Shown: positions 1-8,644 of the stretch, in pieces
Position numbering within the stretch: the first letter of the stretch is position 1
Layout: the number at the start of each line of letters is the position of its first letter
NCBI GenBank assembly: GCA_963665975.1
Contig: OY762508.1
Coordinates: forward strand, 372,001 to 436,000
DNA length: 64,000 bases
Reading direction: 5' to 3'
From: G963665975 sp963665975
GTDB lineage: Bacteria > Bacteroidota > Rhodothermia > Rhodothermales > Bin80
Position numbers and translations under genes: made by a program
Notes under the pieces: generated by a model
Databases searched by the model: none
The model's input: the letters and a program-made list of their open reading frames with translations, nothing else
Told to the model about the DNA's origin: nothing

Positions 1-1
1 C

Positions 2-793
2 GGCTTTGATCCAGAAAAATCCAACCTCTTCGTTCAAAGCGACGTACCCCAACTCAATGAGCTGACCTGGATATTCTTCTGCCTCACGCCCGTGTCGCAA
101 CTGGAAAAGGCTGTATCCTACAAGGACAAGGTCGCGCAGGGACTGTCCGCCAACGCGGGACTATTCAGCTACCCGGTCTTGCAGGCAGCCGACATTCTGA
201 TCTACGGCGGCACGCTCGTCCCGGTAGGCGCCGATCAGAAACAGCATATTGAAATCACGCGTGACCTCGCGCAACGCTTCAATCATGCGTATTGCCCGGA
301 TGCCCCCATTTTCCCCGTCCCGGACGCGTACATCCTGGACAACGTTGCGGTGATTCCTGGCACCGATGGGCGCAAGATGTCCAAAAGCTATGGCAATACC
401 ATAGGCATTTTCGACGAGGGCGCGGTACTCAAGAAGCGCATTCGGAGTATCGTCACGGACTCTACTCCGCTTGAGGATCCCAAAGATCCCGACACGGACA
501 CCGTGTTCTCGTTAATCAAGCTCTTCGCCAACGACGAAACGCAGGCCGAAATCCGTGCTGCATACCTCAAGGGAGGTTACGGATACGGGCACGCCAAGCA
601 GGCGTTGACTGATATGATCCTGGATTTCTTCGGTGAGGCGCGCGAGCGGCGCCGGGAGCTGCTCAAGCATCCGGACTATATCCGCGACGTCCTCCGGGAA
701 GGGGGCCGGCGCGGGCGCGAAAAGGCGGAGAGCTTCATGGAGCGGGTGCGCCAGGCGACAGGTTTACTGACCACGTACCCTCGACGGGCATGA
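2..793 (+). CDS. trpS: Tryptophanyl-tRNA synthetase, 5'-truncated by window edge
   Basis: Class I aminoacyl-tRNA synthetase that charges tRNA-Trp in the cytoplasm. The reading frame is open from base 2, so the N-terminal Rossmann half with the HIGH-type motif lies outside the window. What remains includes the LFVQSDVP segment, the ADIL/GADQKQHIE tryptophan-pocket region and the GRKMSKSYGN (KMSKS) loop at about 370-400. A GTG at 92 is only an internal valine; homology clearly continues upstream of it. The stop TGA (791-793) overlaps the trpG ATG by an ATGA junction, so trpS looks translationally coupled to tryptophan biosynthesis genes. Identification is firm; only the start is missing. Confidence 0.95.
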   Translation, partial: GFDPEKSNLFVQSDVPQLNELTWIFFCLTPVSQLEKAVSYKDKVAQGLSANAGLFSYPVLQAADILIYGGTLVPVGADQKQHIEITRDLAQRFNHAYCPDAPIFPVPDAYILDNVAVIPGTDGRKMSKSYGNTIGIFDEGAVLKKRIRSIVTDSTPLEDPKDPDTDTVFSLIKLFANDETQAEIRAAYLKGGYGYGHAKQALTDMILDFFGEARERRRELLKHPDYIRDVLREGGRRGREKAESFMERVRQATGLLTTYPRRA

Positions 794-1368
794 TTCTCGT
801 CATTGACAACTACGACTCGTTCACCTACAATCTCGTGCATCTGGTGGGCCGGCACACCGACGCGTTCCGCGTGGTGCGCAATGATGCCATGACCCTGGAG
901 GAAGTCGAGGCATTGGCCCCGGCCGGAGTGCTGATCTCTCCGGGGCCGGGGCGTCCGGACGATGCCGGAATCTGCAAGCAGGTTATCCGCCGGTTGGGGC
1001 CCACCACACCCATCCTGGGCATCTGCCTGGGCCATCAGGCGATCGGAGAGGTCTACGGAGGCCGCGTCACCTATGCGCCAGTCCTCATGCACGGCAAGAC
1101 GAGTGTTGTGCATCATGACGGCAGAACGATCTTCGATGGCGCAATGCAGTCTTTCGTCGCCACGCGGTATCACTCTCTGATTGTGGACAGGTCTTCCGTG
1201 CCTGACATTCTAGAAATATCTGCTGAGTCAGACGACGGTGTGGTAATGGGACTCCGCCATCGGACGCATCCCGTTGAGGGTGTGCAGTTCCACCCGGAGA
1301 GCATCCTGACGACCGAAGGTCCGGGCCTCATGGCCAACTGGCTCCGTAGTGTCCCCTATTGCGACTAA
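790..1368 (+). CDS. trpG: Anthranilate synthase component II, glutamine amidotransferase
   Basis: Class I glutamine amidotransferase (192 aa, usual length) that feeds ammonia to TrpE for anthranilate synthesis. Visible features are the N-terminal VIDNYDSFTYNLVHL signature, the oxyanion-strand motif ISPGPGRPDDAG, the nucleophile elbow GICLGHQ with the catalytic Cys, and the C-terminal VEGVQFHPESI containing the His and Glu of the triad. It could in principle also serve PabB, as TrpG/PabA proteins are often shared, but its position inside the trp operon supports TrpG. The ATG overlaps the trpS stop (ATGA). No trpE lies in the window; it may be upstream of trpS. Confidence 0.95.
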   Translation: MILVIDNYDSFTYNLVHLVGRHTDAFRVVRNDAMTLEEVEALAPAGVLISPGPGRPDDAGICKQVIRRLGPTTPILGICLGHQAIGEVYGGRVTYAPVLMHGKTSVVHHDGRTIFDGAMQSFVATRYHSLIVDRSSVPDILEISAESDDGVVMGLRHRTHPVEGVQFHPESILTTEGPGLMANWLRSVPYCD

Positions 1369-1378
1369 CGATTACGCC

Positions 1379-2395
1379 ATGAAGGACATCCTGGAATGCC
1401 TGGCCAGGCAGGAAACCCTGACCGAGAAGCAGGCGGCACACGCGATGCAAGGCATCATGAGCGGCACGGTCGAGCCTGTCCACATTGCGGCACTCCTGAT
1501 GGGGCTTCGGTCACGCGGCGAAACGATCGACGAGTTGACGGGCTTTACGCGCGCCATGCGCGACCATGCCATTGCTGTACGGTGCACGGACTCCCATGCG
1601 ATCGATTTGTGCGGGACGGGGGGCGACGGGAGCGGCACGTTCAATATTTCGACGGCAGCAGCCTTTGTGTGCGCGGGCGCAGGCGTGACCGTCGCCAAGC
1701 ACGGCAATCGATCGGTATCCTCCAAGTGTGGATCAGCAGACGTACTCGATGCACTCGGCATTGAAATCGACCTTGGACCGCGCGGCGTCGAAGCCTGCCT
1801 GAAGCATGCCGGCATTGCCTTTCTGTTTGCCCGCCGGTTTCACCCGGCCATGCGGCATGTCGCCCCCGTGCGACGGGCCCTGGGCGTGCGCACCTGCTTT
1901 AACATGCTGGGACCACTCTGCAATCCGGCCGGGGTGCAACGACAGATGGTCGGAGCGTTCAGTGTGCATGCCGCCGAGCTGATGGCCGGTATTCTGGCTC
2001 GGCTGGGGGCCGTGCATGTTATCACGCTATGTTCGGAGGATGGCCTGGACGAGGTGTCACTGGGCGCGCCCACCCATGGATTCGAAGTTACCTCCGGCGG
2101 TGAGCTACGAAGGATTACCGTACAGCCGGAGGATTATCACATTGCGCGAGCGCCATTAACGGCCTTGCAGGGTGGGACTGCCGAGGAGAATGCGCGCCTG
2201 TTGGAAGCCCTGCTATCGGGCAAGCCGGGTCCGCACCGCGACGTCACACTGCTGAACGCGGCCATGGCCCTGCGCGTGAGCGGGCAATTCGCCGATATGG
2301 ACGACTGCTTGGCCACCGCGAGAAAGAGCATCGACTCTGGCGCTGCCGCGTTGTGCCTGACCCGACTACGGGACGCCTCCCGGACCGCACCATGA
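1379..2395 (+). CDS. trpD: Anthranilate phosphoribosyltransferase
   Basis: Transfers phosphoribose from PRPP to anthranilate (338 aa, usual length). The family hallmarks are present: DLCGTGGDGSGTFNIST at residues about 77-92 (the PRPP-binding GTGGD loop), KHGNRSVSSKCGSAD at about 107-121, and the later MLGPLCNP. I chose ATG 1379 (MKDILE), ten bases after the trpG stop. An upstream GTG at 1349 would overlap trpG and adds a non-conserved ten residues. The stop overlaps the trpC start (ATGA). Cytoplasmic. Confidence 0.95.
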   Translation: MKDILECLARQETLTEKQAAHAMQGIMSGTVEPVHIAALLMGLRSRGETIDELTGFTRAMRDHAIAVRCTDSHAIDLCGTGGDGSGTFNISTAAAFVCAGAGVTVAKHGNRSVSSKCGSADVLDALGIEIDLGPRGVEACLKHAGIAFLFARRFHPAMRHVAPVRRALGVRTCFNMLGPLCNPAGVQRQMVGAFSVHAAELMAGILARLGAVHVITLCSEDGLDEVSLGAPTHGFEVTSGGELRRITVQPEDYHIARAPLTALQGGTAEENARLLEALLSGKPGPHRDVTLLNAAMALRVSGQFADMDDCLATARKSIDSGAAALCLTRLRDASRTAP

Positions 2396-3228
2396 CGATT
2401 CTGGACCAAATCGTACGAGACACGCGCACGCACGTGGCAGAAGCCAAACGCACGGTGCCGCTGCGCGCCCTGGAAGAACGCATGGAAGCGCGCGGTGAGA
2501 CTCGTTCTCTGGCCAAGGCCCTGAAAAAGGACCATCTGGCCATCATCGCCGAGCTAAAGAAGAAATCGCCATCCGAGGGGGTTTTGCGTAGTGATTTTGA
2601 CCCAGGAGTTCTGGCGGGTCAGTATGCGGCAGCGCGCGCCGATGCCATCAGCGTGCTTACCGAGCCGAAGTACTTTGGCGGCGCGGTGGAACATATGGAG
2701 CGCGCTAGGTCAGTGGTCGACATGCCACTTATTCGCAAGGACTTTGTCGTGGACGTATACCAGTTGGCGGAGGCGCGGGCATGCGGAGCCGACGCCGTGC
2801 TTCTCATTGCCGCGGTGTTGGAGGCGAATGAGCTTCGCGACCTGCAGGAGGCAGCCCGTGGATACGGCCTCGAATGCCTCGTGGAGGTCTACGACGCACG
2901 CGAGCTGGACAAGTTGGACTTCGACCGGGTGACAATACTCGGCGTCAACAACCGGGACCTGCGCACCTTCAAGGTAGATATTGATCACTCCCTGCGCGTC
3001 TTCGCACAGGCGCCAGCGCATCTCGTGCGCGTTTCGGAAAGCGGTCTTAACGCGCCCGCAGAGCTTGCACACCTGCGGATGCATGGCGTCGACGCCGTGC
3101 TGATTGGCACGTCGTTCATGCGTACGCCCCACCCTGGTAGCACGCTTGCGACCCTCCGGGAACGTACGGAGGCCCTGGTGGCTCAAGAGCGTGCTCACCC
3201 ATCCCGCACTCCGACCTATGCCTCCTAG
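2392..3228 (+). CDS. trpC: Indole-3-glycerol phosphate synthase
   Basis: TIM-barrel lyase (278 aa) that closes the indole ring from CdRP. Signature segments: IIAELKKKSPSEG near residues 47-60 with the catalytic Lys, VLTEPKYFGG, IRKDFVVDVYQ with the second catalytic Lys, GVNNRDLRTF and VSESGL near the C-terminus. The ATG at 2392 overlaps the trpD stop; an upstream in-frame GTG at 2353 lies inside trpD and is unlikely. It is a separate polypeptide from TrpF, unlike the fused enterobacterial TrpCF. The last 11 bases overlap trpF. Confidence 0.95.
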   Translation: MTILDQIVRDTRTHVAEAKRTVPLRALEERMEARGETRSLAKALKKDHLAIIAELKKKSPSEGVLRSDFDPGVLAGQYAAARADAISVLTEPKYFGGAVEHMERARSVVDMPLIRKDFVVDVYQLAEARACGADAVLLIAAVLEANELRDLQEAARGYGLECLVEVYDARELDKLDFDRVTILGVNNRDLRTFKVDIDHSLRVFAQAPAHLVRVSESGLNAPAELAHLRMHGVDAVLIGTSFMRTPHPGSTLATLRERTEALVAQERAHPSRTPTYAS

Positions 3229-3844
3229 GGTGAAAATTTGCGGCTTGACGAATCTCGAGGATGCACGTTTCTGTGCAGGGGCAGGCGCGGATTATCTGGG
3301 CTTCATTCAATATCCTCCAAGCCCGCGTTACATTGACGTTACGAAAGCCGCTGAAATCATTGAATGGATCTACGGGCCCGCTTGTGTAGGCGTCTTCGTT
3401 GACGCGGATGCCGATACGGTTAACCGCGCTGCAGATATGGCTGGCTTTCATCAGGTGCAACTGCACGGAGATGAGGCACCCGAGCTGTGCACACATATCG
3501 ACCGGCCCGTCATCAAGGCCCTTAGTATCGCTCCTGGAAGCACGCCGGACGTCATGCGCTTTCACATGGACCGCTATGCGCCATACGTGGACGCCTTTCT
3601 CCTGGACACGTATCATCCAACGCTCCGTGGCGGCACCGGGGCCACCTTTGACTGGAGCGTGGCTCGCGCGCTGAGTGGTGACTACCCGATTCTGCTTTCC
3701 GGGGGATTGGGGGCAGGTAACGTCGCCGATGCCGTGCTTGCTGTGCAGCCAATGGGAGTCGATGCCTCGAGCCGCCTGGAGGCGGAGCCCGGCAAGAAAG
3801 ATCTGCCCCTGATCGACGCCTTCTTTACAGCCCTCTGTCCTTAG
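3218..3844 (+). CDS. trpF: Phosphoribosylanthranilate isomerase
   Basis: TIM-barrel isomerase (208 aa) that performs the Amadori rearrangement of PRA to CdRP. The start MPPRVKICGLTN carries the catalytic Cys in the family KICGLT motif. VQLHGDE, the LLDT..... segment with the catalytic Asp, and LSGGLGAGNV (phosphate binding) follow in order. The ATG at 3218 lies inside the last codons of trpC; the frame is open further upstream (to 3104) but that part only shadows trpC. Five bases separate its stop from trpB. Highly confident. Confidence 0.94.
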   Translation: MPPRVKICGLTNLEDARFCAGAGADYLGFIQYPPSPRYIDVTKAAEIIEWIYGPACVGVFVDADADTVNRAADMAGFHQVQLHGDEAPELCTHIDRPVIKALSIAPGSTPDVMRFHMDRYAPYVDAFLLDTYHPTLRGGTGATFDWSVARALSGDYPILLSGGLGAGNVADAVLAVQPMGVDASSRLEAEPGKKDLPLIDAFFTALCP

Positions 3845-3849
3845 GCTCC

Positions 3850-5052
3850 ATGCCCATTGCACCCTATATGCAACCGGACGCCGCCGGGCGGTTTGGCGAT
3901 TACGGCGGCACCTTTGTGCCGGAGATTCTCATTCCCTGTCTGGAGGAGCTTCGCAGGGCCTTCGCGGAGGCCTGGATGGACGCGGCATTCCAGAATGAAT
4001 TGCAGACGCTTCTTGTCGACTATGTGGGACGCCCCACCCCGCTGACGCGCGCAGATCGCCTCCAGGAAGTACTTGGCGGACCCCGGATCTATCTCAAACG
4101 CGAAGATCTCTGCCATACGGGAGCGCACAAGATCAATAACACTGTCGGGCAGATCCTCCTGGCGCGACGGATGGGCAAGACCCGCATCATTGCGGAGACG
4201 GGAGCGGGGCAGCATGGCGTAGCCACGGCTACCGTGGCGGCAAAGTTTGGCCTCGAGTGCATCGTGTATATGGGCTCTGAGGATATTGAGCGTCAGCGGC
4301 TGAATGCGGAGCGCATGCAACTGTTGGGTGCGGAGGTGCGTCCGGCAACCAGTGGCAGCCAAACCTTGAAGGATGCCACCAACGAGGCCATCCGCGACTG
4401 GGTCTCCAATCCGGACGACACGTTCTACATCATCGGGTCGGTGGTCGGACCGGATCCCTATCCGATGATGGTGCGCAACTTCCATCGCGTCATTGGCGAG
4501 GAAACCCGGCGTCAACTCCTCGACAAGGAAGAGCGTGCATGTCCCGATGTCGTCGTCGCATGCATTGGCGGTGGCTCCAATGCTATAGGCATTTTTTATC
4601 CGTACCTGGAAGACACAGATGTGCGCCTGGTTGGCGTAGAAGCGGCAGGCGAAGGTCTTGACCGGCGCCATGCGGCTCCCCTCAGCCGTGGGACGCCGGG
4701 GGTGCTTCACGGAGCGTTGAGCTATCTCCTACAGGACGCCGAAGGCCAGGTCGAACTCGCACACAGCATTTCGGCAGGCCTGGATTATCCCGGCGTCGGC
4801 CCGGAACACGCCTATCTCAAGGATGTCGGGCGTGTAAGCTACCAGACCGCGACAGACGAAGAAGCGCTGCAGGCTGTCGCCTTGCTGTCCCGCACAGAGG
4901 GCATCATCCCGGCACTAGAAACCGCCCATGCCATCGCTGTATTGCCACGCCTGGCGGAAACCCTGGTTGAAGACGCAATCGTGGTTGTGAATTGCTCGGG
5001 TCGCGGCGACAAGGATATGACCACCATCATGCATTCTTCGCTTTCAGTGTAG
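3850..5052 (+). CDS. trpB: Tryptophan synthase beta subunit
   Basis: PLP enzyme (400 aa, TrpB1 length) that condenses indole with serine. Seen: GRFGDYGGTFVPEIL near the N-terminus, the PLP lysine in HTGAHKINN (Lys94), ETGAGQHGVATAT, the phosphate-cradling CIGGGSNAIG near residue 240 and the C-terminal NCSGRGDKD. It forms the alpha2beta2 channelled complex with TrpA, whose ATG immediately follows the stop with no spacer, suggesting coupled translation and balanced stoichiometry. Confidence 0.97.
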   Translation: MPIAPYMQPDAAGRFGDYGGTFVPEILIPCLEELRRAFAEAWMDAAFQNELQTLLVDYVGRPTPLTRADRLQEVLGGPRIYLKREDLCHTGAHKINNTVGQILLARRMGKTRIIAETGAGQHGVATATVAAKFGLECIVYMGSEDIERQRLNAERMQLLGAEVRPATSGSQTLKDATNEAIRDWVSNPDDTFYIIGSVVGPDPYPMMVRNFHRVIGEETRRQLLDKEERACPDVVVACIGGGSNAIGIFYPYLEDTDVRLVGVEAAGEGLDRRHAAPLSRGTPGVLHGALSYLLQDAEGQVELAHSISAGLDYPGVGPEHAYLKDVGRVSYQTATDEEALQAVALLSRTEGIIPALETAHAIAVLPRLAETLVEDAIVVVNCSGRGDKDMTTIMHSSLSV

Positions 5053-5871
5053 ATGTCGAACCTGACCGAAACCCTGCACCGCCTGAAGGCGCAGGGCAAC
5101 AAGGCCATGGGGCTATTTCTCACGAGTGGGTTTCCGAGCCCGCAGGAGACATTGCCCATCCTGCAGGCTCTGGATGCAGGGGGCGCGGATTTCCTGGAGC
5201 TCGGCATGCCCTTTAGTGATCCATTGGCAGAGGGCTTGCCAATACAGCGTTCGAGTGCATGTGCGCTTGGCCATGGCGTGCGCATGGACGACACGCTGCG
5301 CATCGCGGCAGCGTTTCGGGCGCACAGCACCACGCCCCTTGTGCTGATGGGCTACATAAACCCCATCTTGCGCTACGGTATTAGCAACTTTTGTCACGCT
5401 GCTCGCTCTTCTGGTGTGGACGGCCTAATCATCCCGGACCTCCCCGTGGAGGAGGGAGCACTCCTGGAGGGATGCGCCAGCACGGCTGGCCTCGATCTCG
5501 TATACCTTATGGCCCCGAATTCTCCAGATGCGCGCGTGCGAAGGATCGATGCCCGGAGCAGCGGCTTTGTCTATGCCGTTTCGGTTACCGGTATCACAGG
5601 CAGTGGTCTGGAGCATCGTATGCAGGCGGTGGAACGGTACCTGGAGCGTGCCCGTATGCTTGTGCGGCGCAACCCGATCATGGTCGGCTTTGGCATCAAG
5701 ACGCGTGCGGATGCCGAGCGGCTCTGCCGACATGCAGATGGCTTTGTAGTCGGGTCGGCATTGGTTGGCCTTATAGAAGGACTGTGGAGTGACGAATCCC
5801 TGTCCGCTACGGCGCGTCTCAAGGCCGTGCAGGACTATGCGCGCGCCCTCTCGCTTGGCAGCGGCACGTGA
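5053..5871 (+). CDS. trpA: Tryptophan synthase alpha subunit (D60E variant)
   Basis: TIM-barrel subunit (272 aa) that cleaves indole-3-glycerol phosphate to indole and passes it to TrpB. The loop-2 motif is ELGMPFSDPLAEG: Glu49 aligns with the catalytic glutamate, but the residue at the position of the catalytic Asp60 of the E. coli enzyme is Glu60 (codon gag). LIIPDLPVEE and the phosphate-binding VGFGIKTRADA segment are intact. The numbering aligns without gaps up to this site. It is the last gene of the trp run, after which spacing increases and unrelated lipoproteins begin. Function as TrpA is still the best call. Confidence 0.95.
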   Translation: MSNLTETLHRLKAQGNKAMGLFLTSGFPSPQETLPILQALDAGGADFLELGMPFSDPLAEGLPIQRSSACALGHGVRMDDTLRIAAAFRAHSTTPLVLMGYINPILRYGISNFCHAARSSGVDGLIIPDLPVEEGALLEGCASTAGLDLVYLMAPNSPDARVRRIDARSSGFVYAVSVTGITGSGLEHRMQAVERYLERARMLVRRNPIMVGFGIKTRADAERLCRHADGFVVGSALVGLIEGLWSDESLSATARLKAVQDYARALSLGSGT

Positions 5872-5919
5872 CCGTTCAGCAACTAACGACGCATCCTATT
5901 CACATTCATACCGGCAAGC

Positions 5920-7035
5920 ATGATGCGCACCACAATTGGTCTCTTTCTCTTCGTCACCCTGGCTATTGCAAGTTGCTCGAATGCGGATTTTCGTGCGGAG
6001 GCTGTTGGGGAGGAAGGGCAGGTTACGGTAGTTGTCGACTCCTCGCTATGGAACGGGAACGTGGGAGACGCGCTGCGCGCACAGATCGGCGCACCGATAG
6101 CCACACTGCCGTCGCAGGAACCCATGTTCGCGCTGAAGCAGGTTAGCCTGCAGACCCGAAGGGACTTTGACATGGTGACGGCGCGCAAGAATGTCCTTAT
6201 CGTGGCTGCACTGGAGGATACCAGCACGATTGAGAGCCGCTTCCTCTGGAGCAGTTTTTCTGACGATGCGCGCAATGCCATTCTGGAAGGCGGTCCCGCG
6301 GTTGTGCCGCGGCCGGACCATTGGCGCAGGCGACAGCAGGTGTTTTATGTCGCGGGTGGATCGGCCGAGGACCTGGCGCATGTTATCACCGAACAGGGGC
6401 CAGGCATGGTCCACCAGTTAAACGAAATCACCCGCCGACGCCTGTATCGTGAAATGTTCGACATCGGGCGACAGCACGAAATTGAAGAGTATCTGATGAC
6501 GAATCACGGCTTTGCCGTCAATGGCCAGCACGACTATGTCATCGCCAAGGACACGAGTAATTTCGTCTGGCTTCGGCGCGTCCTGAGTGATACATGGCGC
6601 AGTCTCTTCGTCTACTACGAGGAGAATGCGGATGCTGGCGCCCTCTCACCAGACTGGGTTATCCGAGCACGCGACGCCCTCACACAGCGCTTTGTGCTGG
6701 GTACTGGGGGTGGATGGGTTGAGGTGGACCAACGGCGGCCCTTGGTTGCGGACTCTGTAGACTTCCAGAGCCGTTTTGCCTTCGAACTGCGTGGCCTGTG
6801 GCATATGGTCGGTGAGGAGAACGGCAGGAAATTTCCGTTTGGCATGGGTGGACCGTTTCTGACCTACGCCTTTTACGATGAGCCCACGCGGCGAATTTAT
6901 CTTATCGACGGGATGGTTTTTGCTCCCAATTATCCTAAGCGCGAATTCTTGCGTCAGTTGGAGGTCATCGCATACACCTTCCGTACCCAACAGCCTACCA
7001 ACGACAGCCCTGCCCTGAGTGCACGCATCCAATAG
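5920..7035 (+). CDS. DUF4837 family lipoprotein
   Basis: A 371-aa protein matching the DUF4837 family, which is essentially restricted to Bacteroidota and has no established biochemical role. A lipoprotein signal is evident: a hydrophobic stretch ending in AIASC at about residues 16-20, followed by a hydrophilic mature start. The body has WSSFSDDARNAIL, a long middle helix-rich part and a C-terminal GLWHMVGEENGRKFPFGMGG region typical of the family. Two adjacent ATGs (5920, 5923) are possible starts. It is 48 bases after trpA and overlaps the start region of the next lipoprotein gene. Confidence 0.8.
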   Translation: MMRTTIGLFLFVTLAIASCSNADFRAEAVGEEGQVTVVVDSSLWNGNVGDALRAQIGAPIATLPSQEPMFALKQVSLQTRRDFDMVTARKNVLIVAALEDTSTIESRFLWSSFSDDARNAILEGGPAVVPRPDHWRRRQQVFYVAGGSAEDLAHVITEQGPGMVHQLNEITRRRLYREMFDIGRQHEIEEYLMTNHGFAVNGQHDYVIAKDTSNFVWLRRVLSDTWRSLFVYYEENADAGALSPDWVIRARDALTQRFVLGTGGGWVEVDQRRPLVADSVDFQSRFAFELRGLWHMVGEENGRKFPFGMGGPFLTYAFYDEPTRRIYLIDGMVFAPNYPKREFLRQLEVIAYTFRTQQPTNDSPALSARIQ

Positions 7036-7465
7036 TCGAAACCGTCACCGTTTGTGCTTGCGCCGAGCAGCATTGAGAACAGGCCCACGCACACTGATCG
7101 TATCTGCCACCCTCCTTCTCCTGGCTTCCGGCATTTTCTCGGGATGCTCAGGCACGGTCGCCGATCCTCCGCACGTTGCGGACAGCACGATCGTGGAGGT
7201 GTTTATTGAACTCCACCTGGCCGCCGCCAGGCAGTCTCTTGACTACGCGGCGCTGCCCGCCGAACGAGACTCGATTCTTGCTCGTCACGGGTTGGACTCG
7301 ACCCGCTTTCAGAACATACTGGATACGTATGCGACCCAACCGGAAGCCTATTCCGCACTCTACGCCACCGTTCTGGACCGCATGACAGAAGAGCGCCACA
7401 AACAGGGAGAAGGACTGCCCGAGTCACAAGAGGTACCGCCCGGCGTACGTGACGACTGGCAATGA
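7019..7465 (+). CDS. DUF4296-like lipoprotein
   Basis: Small secreted protein (up to 148 aa). The hydrophobic segment LIVSATLLLLASGIFSGC looks like a lipoprotein signal with Cys as the lipidation site. The mature part, with a VFIELHLAAARQSLD helix and later HGLDSTRFQNILDTYATQPEAY, resembles the DUF4296 fold seen in Bacteroidota lipoproteins. The GTG at 7019 overlaps the end of the upstream gene; the long arginine-rich N-region before the signal suggests that the true start may be further in, for example a TTG near 7070. Function unknown. Confidence 0.6.
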   Translation: MHASNSRNRHRLCLRRAALRTGPRTLIVSATLLLLASGIFSGCSGTVADPPHVADSTIVEVFIELHLAAARQSLDYAALPAERDSILARHGLDSTRFQNILDTYATQPEAYSALYATVLDRMTEERHKQGEGLPESQEVPPGVRDDWQ

Positions 7466-7553
7466 TCGCATGGCGTGCACAGGAAGGCATGGCGTGACCA
7501 TGCCCCGAGCAAGCGCACCGCACAACCTCCTGCAATTCTGAGGGCTACTTCGC

Positions 7554-8594
7554 ATGCCGCTTCCGAGGGTGTCTGTCATTATCGTTTCGTGGAACGCCTT
7601 GCCGCTGCTCAAGCAGTGTTTGCCCTCGGTTGTGCAAACTGACTATGCCAATCTCGAGATTATCCTGGCTGACAATGCCTCTACTGACGGATCATCCGAG
7701 TGGGTGGCGGCGACCTACCCGGACATACGGATCATTCGCCATCCGGACAATTGGCTGTTCAGCCGAGGTAACAATGTCGCCATGCGGCAGGCCACGGGCG
7801 ATTATGTCGTCCTGCTCAACAACGATGTCGAAACGCCGCCGGGATGGTTGCAACCGATGGTTGATGCCGCCATACGCGATCCGAACATAGCAGCTGTACA
7901 GCCAAAGATATTGCAGTACGCCCGTCGTGATCACTTTGACTATGCGGGGGCTGCGGGCGGCTTTCTTGATCGTCTTGGCTATCCATTTGCTCGGGGTCGA
8001 ATTTTCGACCAACTCGAGGCGGACCATGGGCAGTACGATGATGCCCGCGACGTTGACTGGGGTTCGGGCGCTGCCCTGCTACTTCGCCGCACGGCGCTGG
8101 ATGAAGTAGGCATCCTCGACGAGCGCTTTGAAATGCACATGGAGGAAATCGATCTGTGTTGGAGGCTGCGCCGGTGCGGCTTTCGGATCATGATTGAGCC
8201 AGCCAGTCATGTTTTCCATATAGGCGGGGGCTCGCTTCCGCGGCAGAGCACGCGAAAACTTTACTATAATTTTCGGAACAACTTGCTCATGCTATACAAG
8301 AACCTGCCCCCTCATCAGTGGTGGCGCATTTTTGCCCAGCGCCTTGTATTCGATTCAGCAGCCGTGTTTTTGGCACTGTTGCGGGGCCGCCCGAGTGAAG
8401 CGGCTGCGATACTGAGAGCCTACCGCGACGCGCATCGCCTTAAACGTTTCTATCGAGACAAACGCCCCTCCACAGCGTCTCCAACCGCGCTCCCTTCGTA
8501 TCGCAGGAGCGTTATTGTTGATCACTTCCTAGGGAGACGGAAGAAGTATTCAGACTTGCCGGCTAGGCCGCGACGACCTTTTGGCAACGGCTAA
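7554..8594 (+). CDS. GT2-family glycosyltransferase
   Basis: A 346-aa inverting glycosyltransferase of the GT-A fold. The N-terminus has VSVIIVSWNALPLLKQCL, then ILADNASTDGSSEW (nucleotide-sugar binding), LNNDVETP (the DXD-equivalent) and GSGAALLLRRTALDEVG, followed by FEMHMEEIDLCWRLRRCG, the acceptor/catalytic ED motif. This is the rhamnosyl/WcaA-like subgroup acting on cell-surface polysaccharides. There is no obvious transmembrane domain apart from a mildly hydrophobic C-terminal region. It has no polysaccharide neighbours, so the acceptor cannot be deduced. Confidence 0.88.
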   Translation: MPLPRVSVIIVSWNALPLLKQCLPSVVQTDYANLEIILADNASTDGSSEWVAATYPDIRIIRHPDNWLFSRGNNVAMRQATGDYVVLLNNDVETPPGWLQPMVDAAIRDPNIAAVQPKILQYARRDHFDYAGAAGGFLDRLGYPFARGRIFDQLEADHGQYDDARDVDWGSGAALLLRRTALDEVGILDERFEMHMEEIDLCWRLRRCGFRIMIEPASHVFHIGGGSLPRQSTRKLYYNFRNNLLMLYKNLPPHQWWRIFAQRLVFDSAAVFLALLRGRPSEAAAILRAYRDAHRLKRFYRDKRPSTASPTALPSYRRSVIVDHFLGRRKKYSDLPARPRRPFGNG

Positions 8595-8644
8595 TGGCTG
8601 AAGTTTCTACCGCGCCAGCCTTCTTCCAGGAATTATCCGCGGAG

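Noticed and set aside
3116..4710. Long minus-strand frames under trpF and trpB
   Set aside because: Shadows of the high-GC trp genes in the opposite strand.
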